Assembly (NCBI GenBank): GCA_024362935.1
Contig: JANCRA010000003.1
Span: 49,017,844 to 49,081,843 of the forward strand
DNA: 64,000 nt
DNA from: Setophaga petechia
Taxonomy: Eukaryota; Chordata; Aves; Passeriformes; Parulidae
Reading direction: 5' to 3'
Position numbers and translations under genes: made by a program. The notes under the pieces were generated by a model. The model was not told where the DNA came from and searched no databases. It worked only from the letters and a program-made list of their open reading frames with translations. Position 1 is the first letter of the stretch. Each line of letters starts with the position of its first letter. This document shows positions 16,690 to 28,072 of this stretch, piece after piece.

Positions 16690-17035
16690 TCTCATTGTCA
16701 CCTGAACCGTCACGTGCACCCTGTCACCCACCACACACCGTCACCTGCACCATCACCGGAGTCTTGTCACCCCCACCTGTCACTCACACCCTGTCACCCA
16801 CGCCGTCACCCACACTGCGACGCTGCTCCATCACCGGCACCCTGTCACCTGCATCTGTCACCCACCTGCATTTGTCACGCACATCACCTACCTGTCACGT
16901 GCATCCTGCCACCCGCACTCTGTCACCCGCACTGCCATCCAGACCCCCTAACCTGCACCGTGCCACCGCCCTGTCACCTGCACCGTGTCGTGAACATCAT
17001 CACCCACCTGTCACCTGCGCTGTCACTGCACCGTG
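16690..17035. repeat. CCTGTCACCYGCAC minisatellite
   Basis: Some 20 irregular copies of a 14-22 bp unit centred on CTGTCACC plus GCAC/CACA. Confidence 0.7.
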
Positions 17036-18194
17036 TCCCAGGTGTGCACACACCCCCCGCCTCCCATCCCGCTGCTCCCGCTGCTCCAGCCCCCCGGCAC
17101 CGGCACCCCCAAACCCACCCACACCCCCCGCTGCCGCCAGCACCTACTGGCGCTGTCGGTACCGGTGTCTGTCTGTCGGTGTCGGTCTCTCCTGGTGTTG
17201 TGGCACCCGGTGCGGCTGTGCCCGCTCCGGTCCCGGCGGTGTCGGGCTCTGGCGGGGTTTCCCGGTGTCGGTCCCGGTGCTGTCGCAGCTCCAGCAGAGG
17301 CTCTGCCTGCTCCGGTCCCGGCGGTGGCGGTGGCGCCGTGTCCTGCTCGGGCGGGGCGGGGCGGGGCGGGCCCGGGGGCACCGGGGGGGACCGGGACACC
17401 GGAGGGGGTGGCAGAGCGAAGGGGACAGCGGGGCCGGGGTGCCACCGCCGGGAGACGGGGACAAGGGAGTGGGGTAGGGAGCGGGACAAGAGATGAGGGT
17501 AGGGGACAAGTGACCGGGGGCAAGGACGGGGCCAGCCCGGGGTCACCCGGGGCCGGGTGTAAAACTGACACCGCGGAGCAGAAATGTCAGGGCAGGCCCC
17601 GGGAGCTATTCGCGACCTCCCCGCACGACATGGAATGGGGGACAGGGAATGGCATGGCGTGGCACGGCGTGGCGCCCAGGGAATGGGACACAGGGAATAG
17701 CATGGCGTGGCACGGTGTGGCACAGCCAGTGGGGACAGGGGACAGCCATGCCCCCATCCCTGCCACTGCCACCCTCCACGAGCGGTGGCACAAATGTGTC
17801 ACCCTCCCCCGTGTCCCCAGTGGGAGCCCGCCCTTCGGGGTGTGACCGGGGACCTCAGAGTGGCAACAATCTCCCGGCAACCGGCCGGCGCTGCTCCCGA
17901 CGGTGTCCCCAGAGTTCCCGGGTGGGGACATCCCTGGGCTCTGCCAAGCATCCTATCCCCTCCTGTCCTCCCGTGTCCCCACGCTGTCCCTGTGCTCCCA
18001 GGACCGGGATGCGGATCCCCGGTTGTCTCCGTGTCCACTCCTGTCCCCTCGCAGTCCCGGGAGCCGCTGTCTGTGCCGAGGCTGTTCCCCTCCGTCTCCC
18101 TCTCTAGCCCTGTGTCCCCAGGCCCAGGACACGAGTCCATGTCCCCCTGTCCCTATGTCCCCTCGCCTGAGCTCTATCCCTTGCCAGGCGCGTC

Positions 18195-18490
18195 CGCCTG
18201 CCCGGGTTGTTCGCTTGCCCGAGATGTCCCCTTTCCCAGGATGTCCCTTTTCCCGGGATGCCCCCTTTCCCTGGAAGTCCTCCGTTCCAGGGAAGTCCCT
18301 CTGCCCGGCACGTTCTCCTTTCCAGGGAAGGCTCTCTGCCCGCGGTGTCCCCTTGCCCGGGATTATCCCGTTGCCGCGGTATCCCCTTTCCCGCGACGTT
18401 ACCCTTCCCAGGCTTGTCCCTCTGCCCGGGATGTCCCTTTGCGCGGGGTGTCACCTTTCCCGGGATGTTCCCCTGCCCGGAATGTCCCCC
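18195..18490. repeat. CCCGGGATGTCCCTTTGC minisatellite upstream of PPP1CA
   Basis: About a dozen diverged 22-26 bp units of the type GCCCGGGATGTCCCCTTTCCC, ending 290 bp before the PPP1CA ATG. Confidence 0.8.
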
Positions 18491-18589
18491 TGAGGAGCGT
18501 GCCCCCTCTCCACGGCTGTCTCCCTGCCTCCGTGACACCGCCGTGGCTCCCTGCTGTCCCTCCGGGGCTGGGACGCCGTGGCCGAGGGG

Positions 18590-18685
18590 ACAGCGGGACA
18601 GGGGGACAGCGGGACAGCGGGACAGGAGGACAGCGGGACGCGGGGACAGCGGGACAGGGGGACAGCGGGACGCGGGGACAGCCGC
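18590..18685. repeat. GGGACAGCGGGACRSGG tandem repeat
   Basis: Ten or more GGGACAGC / GGGACRGGG octamer-like units immediately 5' of the putative CTCF site and the PPP1CA start. Confidence 0.8.
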
Positions 18686-18705
18686 GCTGCGCTGAGTCCT
18701 CCGGG

Positions 18706-18719
18706 CCAGCAGGGGGCGC
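18706..18719 (+). promoter_or_regulatory. CTCF-like motif at PPP1CA promoter
   Basis: CCAGCAGGGGGCGC matches the CTCF core (CCASYAGRKGGC) and lies 59 bp upstream of the PPP1CA ATG in a CpG-dense promoter. Confidence 0.55.
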
Positions 18720-18777
18720 GACGCGCGCCGGGACCGCTCCGGACGGGCGCGCGGGGCGGGGCGGCGCGCGGGCGGCC

Positions 18778-21203
<2,426 letters not shown>

Positions 21204-21282
21204 GCTGGGAGCCGCCCCCGTGCTGCCCACGCCCCCCAGTCCCCCGCCCAAGCATCAGGTCGCTTTTCTTTCGACTCGTTTT

Positions 21283-21288
21283 TTTATT
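21283..21288 (-). promoter_or_regulatory. RAD9A: Poly(A) signal of RAD9A
   Basis: The minus strand reads AATAAA 217 nt after the RAD9A stop. It lies inside the PPP1CA 3' UTR, so the two convergent mRNAs should overlap by roughly 170-200 nt. Confidence 0.7.
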
Positions 21289-21426
21289 TGTAGGATCCTG
21301 CCCCCCCCCCGCCACGCTCCACCAAAGCAAATCCAGGCCCAGGGCAGGGAGTGCTGGGGCGAGGGGGGAGCCCAGAGCCCAGCCCTGGGGTGGCAGCGGA
21401 GGGGGGGGCAGGAGGATTTTTTGAGG

Positions 21427-21432
21427 AATAAA
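21427..21432 (+). promoter_or_regulatory. PPP1CA: Poly(A) signal of PPP1CA
   Basis: AATAAA lies 224 nt after the stop and only 73 nt before the stop codon of convergent RAD9A. Confidence 0.85.
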
Positions 21433-21504
21433 CTTGTAATGGGTCACTGGGGGGTGCTGTCCTGGTGGTTGGATGGAGGCTGGGGGTGGCAGTGACTCGG
21501 GGGC

Positions 21505-23502
21505 TCAGCTTTCTCCATCGCTGTCCTCCGCCAGCACCTCCTGGGTGGTGGCCGGACCAGGCCTTCCTGGTGTCATCACCGAGCCAAAAAACAGGGAGCG
21601 AAACTGTGGGGAGAAATGGGGGGGTCAGGAGGAGGCTCTGCCCACCCCCTGCCCCCAGGCACACCCATCCCTCACCTTCTTGTGCGGGGGGGTCCCTGGC
21701 ACAGCTCCTTCCTCCTCCTCCTCCTCCTCCTCCTCCTCCTCCTGGGGTTTGCTCTTGGCTGGCTGGGGGGTGCGCAGGGGGAAGGTGGGGCTGGGGGGCC
21801 CCTCTGAGCACCCCTCGCCAGTTTCCATGGCAGCCATGTAGGACTCCAAGTCATCAGCGAAGTCATCTGACGGGGCAGGCAGGTGGGACACGCTGGTGGG
21901 GACAGAGCAGGATTGGGAATGGTCATTCTGCTCCCTGCCCATGGCCGCTGGAGGGCTCATCTGGGACTCACCCGTTGGTTGAATGGGACTGGGAGCTGCT
22001 TTCTAGGTCAGAGAGGGTGGCCAGCACCAGGTGAACCTCCAGGACAGTGTCATCCAGGGTGAAGATCACCGGCCTGGGGACACAGAGGGGCTCAGGGGGT
22101 GCCAGGGACGGAGCTGGCACAGGGTGCGGACATGGTGACCACTCCTACCTGCCGGGCTCATCAAAGTGGATGGTGAGGGGCAGGTTGGAGGCCTCGGCAA
22201 AGCTCAGCAGGCCCTGGGGACAAAGGGGAGGGTGAGGGGGGCCAGGGGGTGACAGAGGGTTGGGTGGCTTGGCTGGGGACTCACACGTAATTCCTTGAGG
22301 CAGAAGGTGATGTGGGAGCCCGAGGCCACGGCCACCGACTGGAACTCGTCCTCAGCCAGCCACAGCTCCGTCACCATCGTCTTGCTTGGCTCTGGAGCGG
22401 GGAGCGGGGTGGGTGAGGGGCTGGAGGGCACCCCAGGGTGGGGAGGGGTCCCCTTACCCTGCAGGACTCACCTGCCTCGTCCTCCACGTAGCTCCGCAGG
22501 CTGATTTTGCCACCAGGGCCAGTCCCCAGTGTCACCTCAGCCAGCGTCGGGGGAAAGTGCACCACGGCCTCTGCCAGTAGCCTGAGGGGCACAGGAGGGG
22601 GCTGAGCACCCCAAATCCTGTGGGGCCGGCCGGGGTCCCTCCTTCCATCCGCCCTCATCCCACTGTGCCCACCCAGTGCCACCCCCGTGGTGTCCCCCTC
22701 ACTCACCGTGCCGGGGCACAGAGGCGGCTGGCGCAGCGCTGCGTGTCGAACACGGCCTGCAGCCGCTCGCACTCCTGGAAGGCCAGGTTGTGTGTCTTGG
22801 TGACACCTGGTGGCAGGGGGGACAGCGGCTCAGCAGGGCAGGAGGCGGTGCCAGCACGTCCCCGCTGTGCCTGTCCCCACCGGTACTCACCGTGCTTGCA
22901 GTGGAGCTTCAGGACCAGGCGGCTGGCTCGGGGGTTGAGCAGCATGAGGCATTTCCCCACCGACTTCTCTAGCGAGGGCAGCGAGCGGAAGACGCCCAGG
23001 AAGGACTGTGGGGATGGATACGGGGACTGTCACCTGCCTGGGGCCCCTGGAACGCCGAGGAGCTCTGTGGGGGCCCGGGCAGGGTACTGCACCTTCATGT
23101 GGACTTTGCATCGGAAGAGCTCGGTGTCGGGCCCGGCGCTGCCCGGCTCGTACAGCTGGAAGAAGAGCGGTGCGAAGAGGAAGGCGGCGAAGGCAGAACG
23201 GGAGGAGTTGACAGCACGGAGGGACAGCTGGGGACACAGCCACAGTGTTGGCACTGCCGGCACGGAGGGAGGGGGGCACAGCTGCCCCCCAGCTCCTACC
23301 CAACCCCCCGGTGCTGCATACCCCACTCTCGGTGGTCTCCAGGTAGAGCTCGTCGCCGATGCGGGACAGGGAGTGCACGGCCCGGCCGAGGACTGGGAAG
23401 GAGAGGGTGCGGGGGTGAGGCCGGGCTCCCGGGCACGCCGCGCTCCCCGGGCCCCCAGCCCCGCTCACCTTTGACGTTGGCGCCGGCGATCACACATTTC
23501 AT
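21505..23502 (-). CDS. RAD9A: Cell-cycle checkpoint protein RAD9A (9-1-1 clamp)
   Basis: Subunit of the PCNA-like RAD9-HUS1-RAD1 clamp that loads at damaged DNA and, through its C-tail, recruits TOPBP1 and supports ATR-CHK1 signalling. Exons: 23469-23502, 23322-23392, 23093-23227, 22891-23005, 22707-22806, 22472-22581, 22285-22391, 22149-22213, 21972-22073, 21676-21892 and 21505-21603; 384 aa (human 391). Clamp core motifs include [54 protein letters not shown] and [20 protein letters not shown]. The tail carries [17 protein letters not shown], a run of about a dozen Glu from a GAG microsatellite, then [16 protein letters not shown] and an acidic LAEDSDGES end. The short first coding exon matches the mammalian gene. 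Confidence 0.96.
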
Positions 23503-23824
23503 GGCACCGGTACCGGGACCGGCACCGGGCGGGCACGTGGGGCCTTCGCGACCGCCCCCGGGCCCCGCCCCCGGGTCCCGCCCCCTAGCGGAGCGTGCGG
23601 GCTAGGCCACGCCCCCAGCGGGCTGCGCTCGGGCCTCGCCGCTCCCCCCGCCGCGGTTGTTGTTCCCTCCCCGCCCCGCCGGTGCCGTCTCTCCGCAGCG
23701 GCCCCGCAGTGGAGGCCCCCAGCCCCCCTGCCCCGTCCCTTCCCGGCGGTTCCGGCCTCTTCCCCGCCGCGCCCCGCCGATGCCTTCCCGGCTTCCCGCG
23801 CCCGCCCTCCCAGGCCACCTCCCC

Positions 23825-24034
23825 ATTGGCCGAGGGCACCGCTCCGTCCCGCCCCCGCCGCCAGCGGATTGGTCCGCGCTGAGGGGGCGCGTGACGGCAC
23901 GGCGCGATGGCCTCACGTGACCGGCGGGAGGGGCGGGGCCTCGGCCTGGCGGCTCTCGGGGCTGCCCCGCCGGTAAGCCCCGCCTCCCGCAGCGCTATTG
24001 GGCGCCGGTTGGAGTGACGTGTGGCTCAGCCAAT
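23825..24034. promoter_or_regulatory. CpG-island promoter upstream of RAD9A
   Basis: Over 200 bp of very CpG-rich DNA carries ATTGG/CCAAT boxes at 23825-23829, 23868-23872, 23997-24001 (reverse) and 24030-24034 (forward), a CACGTG E-box at 23914-23919 and a TGACGT half-CRE at 24015-24020. NF-Y plus E-box clusters mark housekeeping promoters. RAD9A starts 320 bp to the left; an opposite-strand transcript is possible but no coding exon is seen. Confidence 0.6.
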
Positions 24035-24460
24035 GGGGCTTCGACGCGCCCATCAGCGCGGCTCCCGGCGCTCAGCCCCGCACCGGGTCCTTCCCGGGAC
24101 CTCCCGACCCTTCCCGGGGCTTTGCCGGGCTCGCTCTCCGGTGCTTGTGCCTCTCAGCACCCTGACCGTCGCTTCATTCCCGGCAGCATCCCGAGCGAGG
24201 CTGCCCTTCTACCGCACTGCCTGCACCTCCCGGTCCCCTTGCCGCTTCCCGCATTCCCGGGGCACGGTGCTCCCCAGGAAGGGCTGCAACTCCCTGGAGC
24301 TGCTCCGGTGCTTCCCGAGATCCCGGTGTTTTGGGAATCCCTGTCTCCCGGGATAGGGATTTTGGGGATCCCTATTTCCACTTCCACAGGGGTGTGAAAT
24401 GCTCTAAGTTAGTGCTCGATGGTCTCTCTCCATGCTGGAGGTGCTGCTGGCTGTGCATCC

Positions 24461-24597
24461 CATGGAATCATGAAATGGCTGGGCTTGGAAGGGACCTTCC
24501 AGCTCATCCAGTCCCATCCCCTGCCATGGGCAGAGACACCATTTACTAGACCAAGTTGCTCCAGGCCCCATTCAATACTTCCAGGAATGGAATTTTG
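24461..24597 (-). mobile_element. CR1 LINE 3'-end fragment
   Basis: The plus strand reads GGAATCATGAAATGGCTGGG, then GGAAGGGACCTTCCAGCTCAT, a stretch with CCCCTGCCATGGGCAGAGAC and TAGACCAAGTTGCTCCAGG. This is the reverse complement of the avian CR1 3' end, so the element points left. Heavily diverged, no coding part. Confidence 0.85.
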
Positions 24598-24669
24598 GGG
24601 ATGTCCAAGAATTCTCCAGGGGGGATACACTGTAAATTCTGGACTGGCAAGCTGTATCCATGGGTGGTC

Positions 24670-24760
24670 CATAGAATCCCAGAATGGTCAGGGTTGGAAG
24701 GGACCTTAAATACCACCCTATCCCATCCCCTTGCCTTGGGCAGGGACATTTCCCATGGGC
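24670..24760 (-). mobile_element. Second CR1 3'-end fragment
   Basis: ATAGAATCCCAGAATGGTCA, then GGTTGGAAGGGACCTTAAAT and CCTTGCCTTGGGCAGGGACA again match the reverse complement of a CR1 tail. It lies 70 bp from the first fragment in the same orientation, so the two may be independent short insertions. Confidence 0.8.
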
Positions 24761-24789
24761 CCCGTTGGTCCCGTGTGTCCATTAGCACT

Positions 24790-24872
24790 TGCAGGGATGT
24801 GACACTGGCTCAGGGGTGTGACACTGGCTCAGGGATGTGACACTGGCCCAGCAGTGTGACACTGGCCCGGGC
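24790..24872. repeat. 20-bp repeat GTGACACTGGCYCAGSRGT
   Basis: Four to five near-identical copies of GTGACACTGGCTCAGGGGT, directly next to the CR1 remnants. Confidence 0.85.
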
Positions 24873-27800
24873 AGCAGCCTGTGCTCGCAGCCAGCCCGCA
24901 GCAGCAGGCTCAGGAGCCGTGGCCTCGAGGGAGCGGGGGGATGTGGCTGTGAGGAACTCGAGTCGCGCTCACAGCAGGGTCCCCCCGCCGGCTCCCGCCT
25001 GCCGCTGGAGCAGCCGCTCCCCCGTCCCTCCTCCCGGCCCTGGTGGCCGCGGAGCCGGAGCTGAGGGGCCCCGCTATGGAGCAGGGCTGGCACCTGAGCA
25101 GAGGGAAACGGGAAGGGCATTGCAGAGCCCTTGTCCCATGGCTACCGTCCTCCAGGGCATGGTGACAGCCTCTCGTCCTCCTCCTTTCCCTGGCTGGAGT
25201 GCTCGGTGCCTTTTATCCGGGATTTGAGCCCTGCCTGGCACATCCCCTGCAGGTACAGGAGCTCCTGGCCCAGCCACGTGTAGGGGCTGTGCTGGGACAG
25301 CCAGCACGGTGCTCCAGGGACTCCAGGCCTGCCTTGGCCTGGGCTCGGGCTCCAGCCGGATCTGGCTCCTCCACCCCTGGGGTGAGCACTGGCTGCTCCC
25401 CTTCCTCCCAAGAGGAGGAGGAGGAGGAGGACGGGATTGTGTGGGAGCCTCCGTTCCAGCTCTGGCAGAGCAGCCGGGCTCCTCTGGAGCCGCCGGCCCC
25501 AGGAGGGGCTCTGGCCTCGGGGCTCGGCGTTTTATGGGGCTGCGGAGAGGACGCAGCTGGCTGCGGTCGTGACACACACACCTCAGCGGGGGCCAGCGCC
25601 GGGCCACCCCTCCCTCTCCCAGGGAATGGGCTGGATGCGGGCCGGGAGCAGGAGCCTGGCAGCCCTCGGGGGGCTCCGCGCCCAGGACTGCCCCTGGGGC
25701 CGGGCCGTTCTCCCGGGGATGGCGGGGAAGGTGACAGCGCTGTTCCCTCGCACCCGGCGGGCTCGGGGCCGTGTCCCAGCTCCTTCCCGCTCCTCCGGCT
25801 CCCTTCCCGGCACATGGCACGGCGCCCTCACCCGGGCAGCGGCTCGGCGAGACAGACGGCCACAGCTGGGCTGCCGCTGCCAGCCCGGCAGGAGGGGACA
25901 CGCCGAGCCGGATGGCTGCTCCGTGCCCCTGCCTGCGCCCCAGCGGTGTCCCCAAGGAGCCGGGCGCTGCCCGAGCCGAGCCGCCGCTCTGGGGCTGCAG
26001 CCGGCATTTCTGGGTTCGGGCAGCCCGCGTCCCTCCCTCCTCCGGCTGCCGGCCGCAAAGGGCAGCAGTGGGAGGCTGGAGGTGAGCTCAGCTGCCCGGT
26101 GACGGGGCCCCGAGGGCAGGGCGGGCACGGCCTCACCCACTCCGGGCGAGGAGGAGGAGGAAGAACAGGATGTGAGGCTGAAGCTTCCCAGCGGCTTGAC
26201 CTGTCCGTGCCCTGTGCCCGCTTTGTCCCGGAGCGGGGACTTCCTCCTGGCACCGCTGGCTGGCACAGGGAGAGTGGCTTGGGAAGCCGGGACTCGCATC
26301 TGCCGGGCCGCGTCTCCCTCCTCCTCCTCCTCTCCTGTCTCAGGTGTGGGCCCAGCCGGAGCCGTGGCAGCCGGAAAACTCCCCAGACCCAAGCGCAGCG
26401 CTGGGTTTTGGGGAGGGGAGAGGGGCAGCCCCGCCGCCTCGGCAGGCTGGAGACCCCCGGGGACGGCCCGGCGGCTTTTCCCAACTGTTCCAGCGCTGCT
26501 GGCGGGATCTGCTGGCTCGGGGGGGAAACCAGATACCCTGCCCTGCGGCTGGGGGGGCGAGGGGCCGGCCCCACGCCGAGCGGACCCCCCCAGACACGCT
26601 GCCGGGGAGCCGGGCCGGGGCTCCCTCCAGCCGCGGATCCTTTGGGCAGCTCCGTCCGACACGGCCGCAGCCCCTCCGGATCCTCAGGGCTGCGGAGCGT
26701 CCCCCATTCACCCGGGGGAGGGGATCCAGAGCCCCCCTCGTCACCCCTGACATGTCTGTTGGGCGCGTCCTCATGGATTCAACACCAAATCCGCACTTCC
26801 CGAGCAATAAATCAGCCAGCAGCGCGTCCGTGTGTGGTTTGTCCCTACGGGGGGTCCCCAAACTGCTGCTAATGACTTCAGCACCCTGTGTCCCGGTGGG
26901 TTTGGGGAAAGAGGGTCCTGCCGTGCACCCCGCGTCCCGGAGAAAGCCGGGAGGATGCGATGGCAGCCGGGAGGGCTCGGACCTGGCCAGGGCCGGGGTC
27001 TGGAGTGGAAGCGAATCCGCCTGTTACCTCCCGGCCCTTCCCGGCGCTCCCAGCGCCTTTGTTTTAAACAAAGCTTTTTTTGGGGGGAGCCAGGACGTTC
27101 CTCTCCCCGCCGAGAGAGCCCCCGCGGCAGCACCCACTCATGGATGAGGGACAGGAGGGGAAGGGACGAGGGGTTCTGGCTGTCGGGTCGCCCCCCTCCC
27201 CTCCGGCGGCGGCTCCGCTTGGCTCTGGGGGTCTCCCCACGCCCCCCCCCAGCCCACCCCACTCACCCCCGGTGGGCTGCAGGGAACGCCGCGCTCATTG
27301 CCAAGGGCCCCGCGGGCGCCGGGACGGGGATTGTCCTAACGGGGGAGGATAATCGGGAAGAAAGCGGCTCTGGCACCCGGAGGAAAGGGGCTGGGGGGGT
27401 CCCTCCCCGTCCCCGCGTGGGCCGGGGGCGCAGGGAGAAGCGAAGCCCCCTCTCGGGACGGAGGGTCCCCCGGGGCTGAGCCGCCGCCGCCGCTCCGGGG
27501 GGCTCCGGTTGTGCCGCCGGGACCCCGCCGCGCTCCCCCCGCTCCGCCGCTCACCTGCCGCCGTCCCGGCGGGGCAGCGCCCGCCGCGCTGCGGGTCCCC
27601 GAGCCGGGGGGGGTCCGCGGGCCCCGGACCCCCTCTCTCGGCCGGAGGGGAGGGGGCTGGCCGTGCCAGCGAAGAGCCGAGGACCCCCCCCGCTCCCCGC
27701 CCCGCCGCCACCCTTCCCGCACCGGCCGGCCCCATCCCTCCGCCACTCCTCCCCGCTGCCCCGGGGGGGGAAGGAAGGGGGGGCAGGCTGGCACCCCACG

Positions 27801-28072
27801 CCCCCCCCGGCCCCGCCAGAGGAGCCGCTCCGCCGCACCTCGCCCCGTCCCCCCCCCCCGTCCTCCCCTCCCCGGACCCCCCCTCCGTCCCGTCCCCCCC
27901 GTGCTCCCCCCGGGACCGGGCTCTCGGCTCTGTGCGCGGGGAGGAGGAGAGGCGAGAGGGCTCGGAGCGGCAAATGGGAGCCGCAGTCCCGGGCCGGTGT
28001 GCGGGACCGCTGCCTGCCCGCCCGGGGAGCCCAGAGCACGCACGCAGCGCCCCGGCCCCGCGCCTGTCCCGC

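Larger units (their letters stand above)
15397..18777. other. Gap between CARNS1 and PPP1CA without a recognisable gene
   Basis: No reading frame here gives a recognisable protein, and I find no TBC-domain motif although mammals carry TBC1D10C at this place. The stretch holds CpG-rich upstream DNA of CARNS1 (to about 16250), a TGTCACC-rich minisatellite (16690-17035), a simple GTGGCACGGCGTGG stretch (17640-17720), and two minisatellites upstream of PPP1CA (18195-18490 and 18590-18685). Confidence 0.6.
24041..28072. other. CpG-rich intergenic DNA between RAD9A and CLCF1
   Basis: Long open frames on both strands (for example 25199-26872 plus and 25583-26662 minus) reflect GC-rich composition; none resembles a known protein and none shows a consistent exon structure. 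The visible content is two CR1 fragments, a GTGACACTGGC repeat, short GAG/CTC microsatellites (25413-25430, 26150-26165, 26311-26330) and the dense CpG promoter of CLCF1 from about 27000. Confidence 0.55.

Noticed and set aside
25199..26872. 557-aa plus-strand and overlapping 359-aa minus-strand open frames between RAD9A and CLCF1
   Set aside because: Low-complexity Gly/Pro/Arg/Ser composition on both strands at once, no similarity to a known family and no splice-supported extension. Treated as compositional.
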